64,000 nucleotides of DNA from Desulfobulbaceae bacterium (lineage in GTDB: Bacteria > Desulfobacterota > Desulfobulbia > Desulfobulbales > Desulfocapsaceae). Position numbers and translations under genes: made by a program. The notes below the pieces were generated by a model. The model was not told the origin of the DNA. It saw only the letters and a list, made by a program, of their open reading frames with translations, and did no database searches. Shown here piece after piece: positions 26,070 to 34,721 of this stretch; position 1 is the stretch's first letter; each line of letters begins with the position of its first letter. The DNA is taken from contig JAITSS010000052.1 in NCBI GenBank assembly GCA_031287565.1, positions 1-64,000 on the forward strand, read 5' to 3'.

Positions 26070-28451
26070 TCACAGCTCGTACAATGCGTATACATTATCC
26101 TTCCCGGTTTTGGGAAAGGATTTGTAACGTATAATGCTGCATATCATATCATAGTTTTTTAATTGCGCATTCACCGATTGTTCCCTTTGGTCAAATGTAA
26201 AAGAATTTTGATTGAGTGTTTTACAGAGCGCGTAGGCCAGAGAAAACCCAGTCCTCACAGATAAATCAACGGCAATTTGCAGATATTCCTTTTCCCCCTG
26301 CAATTCCTCATGCGATTTCGCAAACCTTACTTTAATTCTGTTATTACTGCTGATTTTCACAAGAAATCCTGTAACCAATGCAAGGAGTTTCCCTTCAGAT
26401 GAAGCAGTGATGATGTTGCATATCTGCTTTCCTGTGTTGTTTACGCATCGCTCTATTTGTTCGCGAAACAAATCACTTATGGCAAAAAGAACCTCCGTAT
26501 TGGAAAGCAGGTAAGATAAATCTATGGTTGTTGCTTTTTCTTTTTCTTCGTCTTTTCTGTATTTAATAGCTTCTATAAGTCTCCGAACATCTGCTCGTTC
26601 GATTCGATTATAAGAAAATACTGTTGGTACCGGAATTTCCTCTTTCAGATCGCGATGATAATATTTCCACTGCGTCGACTCAGTCTTATTTTCCGGAATG
26701 ATACAAAATGGATGAATGTCTTTTGTTAAATTTCCTTCTTGTATTCGATATTTGCGGAAATATTCATATTCAAAAAGTGGGAAAAACCACAATGTTTTAT
26801 CTTCTTCCGCATTTCTCATAGAGAAAGCTCGGTATAATGACAGTGTAAATCCCGTTCTTATGCAGTCATCGAATATACAAAGCTGGGGTGGAGAGGGTTC
26901 GTCGTTTGCAAAATGCTCATGTCTGGGCTGGATGGCGCAATACGGTTTCCCTTTAAAAGGATGAATTGGATAAAGTTGGGCTTCTTTTTGGCGTTGAAGG
27001 ATGAAAATATTCGTAATATGCCCCAAAAAAGTACCAGATGTATAAAAACCGATTTTCGCGATGTCGCCTTTTTTAATAATTGTATTGAGATTATCCTCTA
27101 TGAAATGAGCGTACTCATATAAAATTGATAATATTTCTTCCGATTTTATTTCTTCGACCAATGTTTCTATTTTGTAGTTTCTGAGCGATGATGAAGATAG
27201 CTGTTTAATAAGCTTATTCATCTCCACATGTTTGAATTCTATTTCTTTGTTGTACGTTTGGCGTTCTTTCTTTATTTCACTGATTTCCTGTTGCAGTTTT
27301 TCGAGTCGATTCAGCATTTGTGTGCGGCTATGTTCATCAAAGATGTCTTGATTCTTTCTGGTCAATAAAACATCATATAATTTAATGAAAAAGCTGGATG
27401 AGATATTGACCAGTTTTTCATATTCCACCTTTTCACGTTCATACATCTCCTGGACAGCTTCAAGATAATCGATGGCGAATTTTTTTATGACCTCCTTCAA
27501 ATCTTTTTCATGTTCCGCCCAATCGTCGTCCATTTCATACTCGTGGTCTTCCTGAATAATGCCGTATATTTTCCATAAAATAACAGCCAGGTAGTAGGCG
27601 TATGGATCAAGTTTGGTTTTTTCGTCTTTAATTCGTTGATAGAGGTCTTTATAGCAAGCTCTTTTGTCAATTTTCCCTATTGCATCTATTACATTTTGGT
27701 TGGCGGCATTGCTTTCATCTTGGGACTCATTCTTGCAGATAAGGGCGAAAGCATATAGGCCAAGATAGCGAATATCGTTTATTGTCTTAAGTTCATTACA
27801 TATCCCAAGAAGTTTCTCAATAATTGTTTTTCCTTTATTTTTATGGTATTCGAAACGGAGAAACAGTGCTTGGTTCTCCTCACCATTTTTCTGATAAATA
27901 AAGGAATAGAGAAGAGATTGCAGATAAAAATGTTTACCAACATAGAAATAAACTTCTTCAGTTACAGAAAGAGCCAGTTTTTCCACAATGGCACGGCCCA
28001 GTCTGGCAATATCGCCATGTATAGAAGACCTCAGAAGGTTTTCAGGCGTCGGTGGATTTTCTCGAAAAAATAAGTGCTTGGTTCGTGCGGCGAGCATATT
28101 GTTGAGAAAATACACCATGTTATAGCACTTCCATGCCTCGCTTCCTTTCTGCACTATTCCAGAGGCGTAGATACCGCTGTCCATCCGGGACAGGAGCCTA
28201 TTGTAAAAAGCATGTAAGTTATAAACCGCATCGCCTAAGAGTTGTAAAAAGCGCTTGTCTGATGGCGAAATCTCTTTCTTTGGGATGCAGTACTCTTCTT
28301 CAAGTGCTAGTGATGCCGTTTCCCAGTTAGTGAGATGGTTTAATAAAGCTTCTTTGAATTCTTGCAGGGATAGGGAATTCGGATTTTTCTGTACGTTGGT
28401 TATCATTTTTATTCGGTAGATGGCGCAATAGCTTTCGCAAAAAAAGCTCAT
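26070..28451 (-). CDS. Large protein with two phosphoribosyltransferase-like motifs
   Basis: 793 residues, AT-rich. Residues 1-370 are mostly helical and of no family I recognise. About 373-420 is a coiled coil rich in Glu, Lys and Leu. The C-terminal half carries two PRPP-loop-like motifs: CIFDDCIRTGFTLSL (about 525-539), preceded by a pyrophosphate-loop-like SGTFLGH (about 472), and IAVDLSVRTGFSLAYA (about 726-741), preceded by TASSEGKLLALV. Both fit the type I phosphoribosyltransferase pattern, the second with one acidic residue lost. It could use PRPP or a nucleotide, or simply bind it as a sensor. Start alternatives are 28451 or 28406; neither has a clear ribosome site. First gene of the two-gene module. 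Confidence 0.75.
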   Translation of the reverse strand: MSFFCESYCAIYRIKMITNVQKNPNSLSLQEFKEALLNHLTNWETASLALEEEYCIPKKEISPSDKRFLQLLGDAVYNLHAFYNRLLSRMDSGIYASGIVQKGSEAWKCYNMVYFLNNMLAARTKHLFFRENPPTPENLLRSSIHGDIARLGRAIVEKLALSVTEEVYFYVGKHFYLQSLLYSFIYQKNGEENQALFLRFEYHKNKGKTIIEKLLGICNELKTINDIRYLGLYAFALICKNESQDESNAANQNVIDAIGKIDKRACYKDLYQRIKDEKTKLDPYAYYLAVILWKIYGIIQEDHEYEMDDDWAEHEKDLKEVIKKFAIDYLEAVQEMYEREKVEYEKLVNISSSFFIKLYDVLLTRKNQDIFDEHSRTQMLNRLEKLQQEISEIKKERQTYNKEIEFKHVEMNKLIKQLSSSSLRNYKIETLVEEIKSEEILSILYEYAHFIEDNLNTIIKKGDIAKIGFYTSGTFLGHITNIFILQRQKEAQLYPIHPFKGKPYCAIQPRHEHFANDEPSPPQLCIFDDCIRTGFTLSLYRAFSMRNAEEDKTLWFFPLFEYEYFRKYRIQEGNLTKDIHPFCIIPENKTESTQWKYYHRDLKEEIPVPTVFSYNRIERADVRRLIEAIKYRKDEEKEKATTIDLSYLLSNTEVLFAISDLFREQIERCVNNTGKQICNIITASSEGKLLALVTGFLVKISSNNRIKVRFAKSHEELQGEKEYLQIAVDLSVRTGFSLAYALCKTLNQNSFTFDQREQSVNAQLKNYDMICSIIRYKSFPKTGKDNVYALYEL

Positions 28452-28454
28452 AAT

Positions 28455-28486
28455 CGTGAATTGGCGCGCAGAATAATCAATTCACG
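28455..28486. promoter_or_regulatory. Inverted repeat in the 5' leader of the PRTase-like gene
   Basis: CGTGAATTG (28455-28463) and CAATTCACG (28478-28486) form a perfect 9-bp inverted repeat with a 14-nt loop. It lies immediately upstream of the ATG at 28451 on the minus strand, where a hairpin would occlude the start region or a protein dimer could bind. Confidence 0.5.
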
Positions 28487-28513
28487 TTTTCAGAGCCTTT
28501 TAAATAAATTCAG

Positions 28514-28552
28514 CCTCTTACAGGATCAAAATGTCCCTGTCAAGAGGTTTTT
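28514..28552. promoter_or_regulatory. Promoter of the PRTase module overlapped by an inverted repeat
   Basis: On the minus strand TTGACA (28538-28543) and TAAGAG (28515-28520) are spaced by exactly 17 nt, a plausible sigma-70 promoter (perfect -35, weak -10) 64 nt before the 28451 ATG. The two boxes lie in the arms of an inverted repeat, CCTCTTACAGG (28514-28524) with its complement plus one bulged base at 28536-28547. On the plus strand the hairpin is followed by five T (28548-28552), so it could also work as a terminator for transcription coming towards the DUF4143 gene. Confidence 0.5.
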
Positions 28553-28567
28553 CCGTAAAATCAGAAA

Positions 28568-28618
28568 TCAGGAATGTATTCCCTAAAAAGGCTATATTTT
28601 AAGGATTATAATTCCTGA
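28568..28618. promoter_or_regulatory. Inverted repeat upstream of the DUF4143 gene
   Basis: TCAGGAAT (28568-28575) and ATTCCTGA (28611-28618) are perfect 8-bp arms 35 nt apart, flanking an AT-rich stretch; the left arm also belongs to a small palindrome GGAATGTATTCC (28571-28582). A TATGCT box follows at about 28626. The layout suggests an operator for the ATPase gene starting at 28667. Confidence 0.35.
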
Positions 28619-28666
28619 AATACATGTTATGCTCGTGGCTGAAAACCATGACTGAAGGGAGCCGCC

Positions 28667-29830
28667 ATGCGGGATTACATTGAAAGGGAACTGACGGAGA
28701 CGGTGGAAAAACGGTTGTTTTCCGGGAAAGCGCTGATTGTGTACGGGGCGCGCCAAGTTGGCAAAACCACGCTGATGAACCGCCTGTTGGCAAAAGCGGC
28801 GCCAATGAATGCCGTCTCGCTGAACGGCGACATGCCGGATGACCGCGCCGTATTGGCGGACGCCACGCCGGAGCGGCTGCGTTTGTTGCTGGCCGGAAAG
28901 AAGATTCTGTTCATCGACGAGGCGCAGAATATTCCGAATATCGGCATGGCCTTGAAACGTATTGTGGACACCATGCCAGAGACGCAAGTATTGGTTTCCG
29001 GCTCGTCATCTTTCGATTTGGCGAACAAAACCGGTGAGCCGCTGACCGGGCGGAAGTTTGAATATACCTTGATGCCCTTTTCTTTTTCCGAACTCGTGTC
29101 GGCGGCGGATTTGGCGACCGAGCGCGCCAAAGTCGAAAGACGCCTGCTTTACGGTTCCTATCCGGAAATTGTCACCCATGAGGATGACGCGGAAGAACGG
29201 TTGCGGCTCTTGGCTGGCAGCTACCTCTACAAAGACATTTACGCCCTGCAAGCGGTGCGCAATGTCGCGGTTCTGGAGAAGTTGCTGCGGGCGTTGGCCT
29301 TGCAATGCGGTTCGGAGGTATCCAATAACGAGATCGGACAACTGCTTGGCTTGGACAACAAGACCGTTGCTCGCTACATTGATGTGTTGTGTCAGAGCTT
29401 TGTCCTCTTTGTTCTGCCCGCCTTCTCTCGCAATGCGCGGAATGAATTGAAGCGCGCGAAAAAGGTTTACTTCTTCGATTGCGGCATCCGAAACGCGGTC
29501 ATCGGCAATTTCCTGCCCTTGGCGCGGCGCGCTGATGTCGGCCTTTTGTGGGAAAATTATTTGATGAGCGAACGCTATAAATGGCGTTTGTTGCGCGCGC
29601 CGGACACGCGGGCGTATTTTTGGCGAACACGCAGTCAGGCCGAGGTGGATCTTGTGGAGGAATCGGCCAGCGGCCTTGCCGCCTTCGAGTTCAAATGGAA
29701 TGAAGGAAAACCAGCGCGATTCCCCGCCGCCTTTACTTCCGCCTATCCGGACGCCCGGCGCCTGGTTGTCAACCGCGCCAACTACGATATGTTTTTAACT
29801 GAATCCAAAGAAAACAGCGTAGTCGGCTGA
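28667..29830 (+). CDS. AAA_14 ATPase with DUF4143 domain
   Basis: 387 residues. Walker A is GARQVGKTT (27-35) and Walker B ILFIDEAQ (80-87), followed by the sensor-like VLVSGSSSF. The C-terminal DUF4143 domain (about 190-340) contains a winged-helix part (NNEIGQLLGLDNKTVARYIDVL) and a restriction-endonuclease-like part with WRTRSQAEVDLVEE and FEFKWN, resembling a PD-(D/E)xK core. These proteins are very common in anaerobes and their function is unknown. GGGAG precedes the ATG. It sits between an AT-rich accessory module and a gene relic, suggesting a region open to insertion. Confidence 0.88.
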   Translation: MRDYIERELTETVEKRLFSGKALIVYGARQVGKTTLMNRLLAKAAPMNAVSLNGDMPDDRAVLADATPERLRLLLAGKKILFIDEAQNIPNIGMALKRIVDTMPETQVLVSGSSSFDLANKTGEPLTGRKFEYTLMPFSFSELVSAADLATERAKVERRLLYGSYPEIVTHEDDAEERLRLLAGSYLYKDIYALQAVRNVAVLEKLLRALALQCGSEVSNNEIGQLLGLDNKTVARYIDVLCQSFVLFVLPAFSRNARNELKRAKKVYFFDCGIRNAVIGNFLPLARRADVGLLWENYLMSERYKWRLLRAPDTRAYFWRTRSQAEVDLVEESASGLAAFEFKWNEGKPARFPAAFTSAYPDARRLVVNRANYDMFLTESKENSVVG

Positions 29831-29859
29831 ATCGCGTTCTTCATCATGCCCCCGCTCGG

Positions 29860-30205
29860 ACGATGAGATTTTTTCGAAATCACACAGCCCCGACGGCAGG
29901 CTGGGGGCCAATTCGCCTCGCCGACGGTCTTCATGCGTTTCGATTTGTCGCCGGATTCACTAAACGTCATCAGCTCGTCCTCGCCAAAGCCCTGACCCAA
30001 CCGGGTGACAAAAGACTCCTTGTTGTCGCAAGCGGCGACGTTGATCCAGAAGGTTCGCCGCGTCGCATCCACCTGGAGCCATGCCGAAACTCCTTTTACA
30101 GGGTTCGGTTTTGCCGATGCCGCCGCCGCCAGACGTCGTCTGTGTTTCCCGGCGGCTGCTGATAGCCCAGCTTGGTTGCGACACGCGGGCGTTCTAACCG
30201 GTACC
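29860..30205 (-). pseudogene. Frameshifted relic of a P-loop NTPase
   Basis: Two minus-strand frames give parts of one protein. In one, a nucleotide-binding loop GGGGIGKT (near 30100-30120) follows polar residues. In the next frame, starting within 30 nt, the text continues as VKGVSAWLQVDATRRTFWINVA, then CDNKESFVTRLGQGFGEDE, which looks like the segment that follows a P-loop in NACHT/AP-ATPase-type proteins. No start, no ribosome site and no full domain remain. The best reading is a decayed fragment of an STAND-like ATPase with at least one frameshift. It abuts the rdgB stop. This 380-nt stretch holds no intact gene. Confidence 0.45.
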
Positions 30206-30209
30206 TCGC

Positions 30210-30881
30210 CTATCTTTCCGACCAATCATCGGTAAATTGATGATGATCCGGCTTTGGCGGTTTTTCCTCGGCCAGGCGTTGTCCCAGCCATTTGATAACC
30301 TTGTCGATCTCTTGCCGCAGTTCGACTAAAGCCTTGCCGCGATGGCTGACGCGATTTTTTTCTTCCGGCGTCAGTTCGGCGAAACTTTTGCCCAAAGCCG
30401 GAAACCAAAACAGCGGGTCGTAACCAAAGCCGGAAGCGCCGCGTTTTTCCCGCAGGATTTCCCCCTCGCAGACGGCCTCGTAGGTTAAAGCTGGGCCGGA
30501 CGGCACGGCAATCGAAATGGCGCAGGCGAAATGCGCCTTGCGATTGGCGGTTTCGGCCAATTCGCGCAGCAGTTTTCGGCAATTGTCGTCATCGGTCGCG
30601 CCTTCGCCTGCGTAACGCGCCGAGAAAATCCCTGGCTCGCCGCCCAGCGCATCGACGCACAGGCCGGAATCGTCGGCAATCGCCGGTAGCCCCAGAATTT
30701 TCGCGGTGTGCAGCGCTTTTTTATAGGCGTTTTCCTCAAAGGTCGCGCCGTCCTCAAGCGCCTCTGGAATTTTCGGAAAATCGCCCAGTGAAGCGATCCG
30801 CACCGGAAAATCGGCGAGAATTTCACGGAATTCCCTGACCTTATTCTGGTTGCCGGTCGCCAGTACTATCATTGGAATCAT
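30210..30881 (-). CDS. rdgB: XTP/dITP diphosphatase (RdgB/HAM1)
   Basis: Removes non-canonical purine triphosphates. 223 residues; signature IVLATGNQNKVREFREIL near the start, FEENAYKKALHTAK, AIADDSGLCVDALGG, FGYDPLFWFP and SHRGKAL, all family hallmarks. A C-terminal 25-residue extension (EEKPPKPDHHQF...) exceeds the usual length and may reflect a moved stop codon next to the gene relic downstream. It overlaps queH by 4 bp (ATGA). Confidence 0.95.
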   Translation of the reverse strand: MIPMIVLATGNQNKVREFREILADFPVRIASLGDFPKIPEALEDGATFEENAYKKALHTAKILGLPAIADDSGLCVDALGGEPGIFSARYAGEGATDDDNCRKLLRELAETANRKAHFACAISIAVPSGPALTYEAVCEGEILREKRGASGFGYDPLFWFPALGKSFAELTPEEKNRVSHRGKALVELRQEIDKVIKWLGQRLAEEKPPKPDHHQFTDDWSER

Positions 30882-31429
30882 TTCTTCTTCCTGTTCTGAA
30901 ATTGTGGGTCGTAGCGTTCCTGCTCGCTGTAGATGCAGCCGCAGTATTGCTGCCGGTACATCGCCATTTCCTTTGAAATTTTTATCCCCTCCGACCAGCC
31001 TTCGCGGAAATCGTGGTAAAAAAACGTCAGGCCATGCGCCGCCGCCATCTCTTCGCCTATCTTTTTGATGAGTTCATGATTCTGGTAGCGGCTGTAAAGC
31101 AGGGTAGTGGAAAAATGGGAAAAACCGTATTTGTGGGCAAAGGTCGCGGTTTTCAGGAGCCGCTGACGATAGCATATCGGGCAGCGCTCATCTGGCGCGG
31201 CGGCCACCTGGGCGAGAAATTCCCGCATGGCGTAGGGTTTTTCTTCGTGATAGGCGATGGCTCGGTCGGCGCAGTATTTGGCCAACTGCGTCGTCCGGCG
31301 CTCATATTCCTGATAGGGATGAATGTTGGGATTAGCGGCGAAGACGGTGAAATCCTGCCCCAGGTCGCGCAGGTATCGCGCCGGATACAAGAGACAGGGG
31401 GCGCAGCAGGTATGCAGCAGCAGTTTCAT
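30878..31429 (-). CDS. queH: Epoxyqueuosine reductase QueH
   Basis: Performs the last step of queuosine biosynthesis in tRNA, in place of the cobalamin enzyme QueG. 183 residues. All QueH cysteine motifs are present: [11 protein letters not shown] (about 6-16), [10 protein letters not shown] (about 91) and [12 protein letters not shown] (about 161), which bind Fe-S and metal. The overlap with rdgB (4 bp) and with the sigma-54 regulator gene (4 bp) implies cotranscription. Confidence 0.92.
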   Translation of the reverse strand: MKLLLHTCCAPCLLYPARYLRDLGQDFTVFAANPNIHPYQEYERRTTQLAKYCADRAIAYHEEKPYAMREFLAQVAAAPDERCPICYRQRLLKTATFAHKYGFSHFSTTLLYSRYQNHELIKKIGEEMAAAHGLTFFYHDFREGWSEGIKISKEMAMYRQQYCGCIYSEQERYDPQFQNRKKK

Positions 31430-32985
31430 GCCGTTTGCAGTTTGTATTTTTTCGGCTCGATCGCGTACTGATGGATCTTGTAGTTGATGATCCTGAGGCT
31501 GGTGCCCAGGTATTTGGCGGTCTTGGTTTGGTTGCCGTTGTTGCGTTTCAGTCCGTCGATGATCAATTCTTTTTCGTAATTTTCCACCACCGATTGCAGG
31601 GAAAATTGGCCGCCGTCGCGCCCGTTGTCACCGATTTGCAGGCTGGGCGGCAGATGATAGCCCTTCAGCGCGTCGCCGTCGCAGATCAAAACGGCGCGTT
31701 CGATGCTGTTCTGCAACTCGCGCACATTGCCCGGCCAGTGGTATTGCATCAGCATGTCGATGGCCGAGGTGGAAATGCGAGTGATGACTTTGCCGTTTTC
31801 CCTGGCGTATTTTTCGAGGAAATGTTCGGCCAAGAGCAGGATGTCGGTGCGGCGCTCGCACAGCGGCGGGATATAAACCGGAAACACGTTCAAGCGATAA
31901 TACAAATCCTCGCGGAAGTCGCCGTTTTTGACCGCGCTTTCCAGGTCGCGATTCGTGGCTGCGACCAGCCGCACGTTGCAATGGATGATTTTCGTTGAAC
32001 CCAGGCGCTGAAAATTACGTTCCTGCACCACATGCAGCAGCTTGAGTTGTACGGCGGCGCTGATTTCACCAATCTCATCGAGAAACAGCGTGCCGCCTTC
32101 GGCCTGCTCAAATCTGCCGATTTTTCGTTCGTGCGCCCCGGTGAAGGCACCGCGTTCGTGCCCGAACAACTCGCTTTCCATCAGTGTTTCCGGCAGGGTC
32201 GAACAGTTGACCACCACAAACGGTTTGTCGGCGCGGTTGCTGTTGTGGTGCAGCGCTTTGGCGACCAGGGTTTTTCCGGTGCCGGATTCGCCGCGCAACA
32301 GGACGGTGGCATTCGAGTCGGCGACGCGGTGCACCATTTCAAAGACTTCCTGCATTCGACTGGAGTTGCCGATGATCTCCTCAATGCGGTTTTTTTGCGA
32401 TAATTCGCGCCGCAATTTTTGATTTTCCTGGTGCAATTCTTCTTTTTCCTGATTGGCGATCTGGATGCGCTGCGTGGTTTCGGCGATGAGTCCGCTCAAA
32501 ATGGTTAGAAATTGCAGGTCTATGTCGGCCTGTTCTCCCAAACCTTCGGCGTAGAGACGGTCAACGCTCAATGCGCCGATGACCTGGTTTTTAATCTGGA
32601 TCGGCACGCAGATGAACGAACGATTTTTTACATCGTCTTTGCTGCGCGATTGGGTGCGGTTGAGAAAGAGCGGTTCGGTGGCGATATGCGGCACGATGAT
32701 CGCCTGGCCGCTGGCGACCACGCGGCCGGTGATGCCTTCGCCGATCTGGTATTTGCCGCGTTTTCTTTCTTCTTCGCTGATGCCGTAGGCGACTTCGATT
32801 TCCAGATTGCCGGTGACGGGATTGATGATTGTCACCGTGGCGTTTTCCATCTCTTTCATTTCCGAGAGAATTTTCATCGCCGAATACAGACAGAACCGCA
32901 GGTCTTGTGACGAGGCGAGCTGTTTGGTGATTTCATAGAGGCAGGAAATATCGCGCAGCTTGGCCTCGACGGTGTTCTTGTGCAT
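31426..32985 (-). CDS. NifA-like sigma-54-dependent activator (GAF-AAA+-HTH)
   Basis: 519 residues. A GAF sensor domain (about 20-175), a coiled-coil linker, a sigma-54 activator AAA+ domain (about 208-440) with Walker A GESGTGKT, the sigma-54 contact loop GAFTGAHE, Walker [12 protein letters not shown], and a Fis-type HTH at the C-terminus (about 475-515). The architecture equals NifA/NorR-type one-component regulators. No nif genes and no obvious -24/-12 promoter were found nearby, so the regulon is unknown. It heads a unit with queH and rdgB. Confidence 0.9.
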   Translation of the reverse strand: MHKNTVEAKLRDISCLYEITKQLASSQDLRFCLYSAMKILSEMKEMENATVTIINPVTGNLEIEVAYGISEEERKRGKYQIGEGITGRVVASGQAIIVPHIATEPLFLNRTQSRSKDDVKNRSFICVPIQIKNQVIGALSVDRLYAEGLGEQADIDLQFLTILSGLIAETTQRIQIANQEKEELHQENQKLRRELSQKNRIEEIIGNSSRMQEVFEMVHRVADSNATVLLRGESGTGKTLVAKALHHNSNRADKPFVVVNCSTLPETLMESELFGHERGAFTGAHERKIGRFEQAEGGTLFLDEIGEISAAVQLKLLHVVQERNFQRLGSTKIIHCNVRLVAATNRDLESAVKNGDFREDLYYRLNVFPVYIPPLCERRTDILLLAEHFLEKYARENGKVITRISTSAIDMLMQYHWPGNVRELQNSIERAVLICDGDALKGYHLPPSLQIGDNGRDGGQFSLQSVVENYEKELIIDGLKRNNGNQTKTAKYLGTSLRIINYKIHQYAIEPKKYKLQTA

Positions 32986-33041
32986 ACGGTTCGGTTCGTG
33001 GTGGTTTGGAATGAGGAAGCGGATGGTTCAAAATCGCCTCC

Positions 33042-33082
33042 ACTATACTGAATTTCACGCCCAAAATGTCACTTTTTTGGGC
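33042..33082 (-). promoter_or_regulatory. Hairpin and candidate promoter before the NifA-like gene
   Basis: Just after the nadB stop, GCCCAAAA (33059-33066) and TTTTGGGC (33075-33082) form a perfect 8-bp hairpin. On the minus strand a TATAGT box (33042-33047) follows, 57 nt before the regulator ATG; GTGACA lies 19 nt upstream of it, a longer than ideal spacing. The hairpin has no T run downstream on the minus strand and is doubtful as a terminator. Confidence 0.35.
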
Positions 33083-33089
33083 AAATCAT

Positions 33090-34688
33090 TCAGATATGTT
33101 TCCTGGCGATGAGGTTGATGCGGCCATCCCGCTCATCACGCCGAAAAATATTCCAGAATTTTTGGCTGTCGCTTTTTTCAGGATAATCGACGGTGTAGTG
33201 CAGGCCGCGCGATTCTTTTCTGGTCTGCGCCGCCTTGATGATTAAAAGGGAAACGATGCCGATATTGCGCAATTCTAACAGGTCGGTACTGATTTGGTAG
33301 TCGTCGCACAAGGAAGCAACTTCTTCGTCGATTTCCTCAATGCGTCGCCCGGCCAGAATCAGCCGCCGATCGCTCCGGACGATGCCGACGTAGTTCCACA
33401 TGATTTTGCGGATCAGTTCCCAATTGTGGTTGATGACAACTTTTTCTTCGATTTCGTTTTTCGTCTGCCGCCAGCTTTTTTCAGCCGCCGCCGGGGCGCT
33501 TACGGTCGGCAATTCCTGGGCGCAAGCGGTGAAGGCGCGCGCGGCGTAGACAATGGCTTCAAGCAGGGAATTGCTGGCCAAACGGTTGCCGCCGTGCAAA
33601 CCGGTGCACGAGCATTCTCCCAAAGCGTAGAGGCCCTCGACCGAGCTGCGTCCGAACTGATCGACCAAAACGCCGCCGCAGAGATAATGGGCGGCGGGGA
33701 CCACCGGAAACGGTCCGGCGCTGATGTCGTATCCGACCTTTTGGCAAAAAGCGAAGATGGTGGGAAAACGCTTTTCGATAAAATCCTGGCCACGGTGACT
33801 GATGTCGAGAAAGACCGATTTGCTACCACTGGTCTTCATTTCATGGTCGATGGCCCTGGCCACCGTGTCTCTGGTCGCCAATTCCATCATACGCGGCGCG
33901 TATTTTTCCATGAACCGTTCCCCAGCCTGATTGAGCAAAATCGCGCCTTCTCCGCGCAATGCTTCTGAAATGAGGAAACTTTTAGCATCGTGATGGTAGA
34001 GGCAGGTCGGGTGGAATTGGAAAAATTCCATATTGCTGATTTTCGCCCCGGCCCGGAAGGCCATGGCGATGCCGTCGCCGGTGGCGATGTCGGGATTGCA
34101 GGTGTACTGGTAAACCTTGCCAGCGCCGCCGGTGCACAACACGGTGATCTTCGCGTGGATGCTGTGGATTTTGTCGGCGGCGAGCACCGTCGCGCCGATG
34201 CAACGATCATGTTCGATAATCAGGTCGATGCAATCGTGGTTCTCGCGCAGTTCAATGCGTGGATTGTTGCGGCAGCTTTCCAGGAGGGCGCGTTCTATTT
34301 CTTTGCCGGTCAAGTCGTGGGCATGAACGATGCGGCGTCGAGAATGACCGCCTTCGCGACCCAAATCGAATTCAGCGGCATTGTCCTTGCTGCGGGCAAA
34401 ACGTGCGCCGATTTCGATCAACTCTTTCAGGCGATCCGGCCCTTCTTTGACGATAAACTCGACTACCTCGGCATCGCACAATCCGGCCCCGGCTTCCAAG
34501 GTATCCCTGATATGCAGGCCGAAGCTGTCGTCGGCGGCCATAACCGCCGCCAGCCCACCCTGGGCCAGATTGGTGGCTGAGTCGCAATCCGACTTTTTGG
34601 TGATTACCAGCACCTGGCCAATCTTGGCGGCGCGCAGGGCAAAGGACAGGCCGGCAATGCCGCTCCCGATCACGAGGAAATCCGTCAT
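33090..34688 (-). CDS. nadB: L-aspartate oxidase
   Basis: First enzyme of de novo NAD synthesis, giving iminoaspartate. 532 residues from the ATG at 34688, chosen because GGGGAG lies 8 nt upstream and the FAD motif VIGSGIAGLSFA starts at residue 6. An in-frame ATG at 34721 lies inside the parS palindrome and would add 11 residues without a ribosome site. Other motifs: SATNLAQGGLAAVM, LGREGGHSRRRIVHAHD, and GGNRLASNSLLE near the end of the flavin domain. In anaerobes fumarate can serve as acceptor. nadA and nadC are not in the window. Confidence 0.95.
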   Translation of the reverse strand: MTDFLVIGSGIAGLSFALRAAKIGQVLVITKKSDCDSATNLAQGGLAAVMAADDSFGLHIRDTLEAGAGLCDAEVVEFIVKEGPDRLKELIEIGARFARSKDNAAEFDLGREGGHSRRRIVHAHDLTGKEIERALLESCRNNPRIELRENHDCIDLIIEHDRCIGATVLAADKIHSIHAKITVLCTGGAGKVYQYTCNPDIATGDGIAMAFRAGAKISNMEFFQFHPTCLYHHDAKSFLISEALRGEGAILLNQAGERFMEKYAPRMMELATRDTVARAIDHEMKTSGSKSVFLDISHRGQDFIEKRFPTIFAFCQKVGYDISAGPFPVVPAAHYLCGGVLVDQFGRSSVEGLYALGECSCTGLHGGNRLASNSLLEAIVYAARAFTACAQELPTVSAPAAAEKSWRQTKNEIEEKVVINHNWELIRKIMWNYVGIVRSDRRLILAGRRIEEIDEEVASLCDDYQISTDLLELRNIGIVSLLIIKAAQTRKESRGLHYTVDYPEKSDSQKFWNIFRRDERDGRINLIARKHI

Positions 34689-34704
34689 GTTCATCACTCC
34701 CCAG

Positions 34705-34720
34705 TGTTTCACGTGAAACA
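34705..34720. other. parS: parS centromere-like site
   Basis: TGTTTCACGTGAAACA, a perfect 16-bp palindrome identical to the consensus bacterial parS sequence bound by ParB/Spo0J. It lies just upstream of nadB. I found no second exact copy in the window. Chromosomal parS sites cluster around oriC in most bacteria that carry them, so this places the segment near the origin. Confidence 0.9.
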
Positions 34721-34721
34721 T

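Noticed and set aside
25364-28666. Retron or reverse transcriptase in the AT-rich module
   Set aside because: No YxDD reverse-transcriptase motif and no long structured noncoding RNA candidate next to the module.
30838-32985. Sigma-54 promoters for the NifA-like regulator
   Set aside because: No TGGCAC-N5-TTGC-type site was seen in the nearby intergenic regions.
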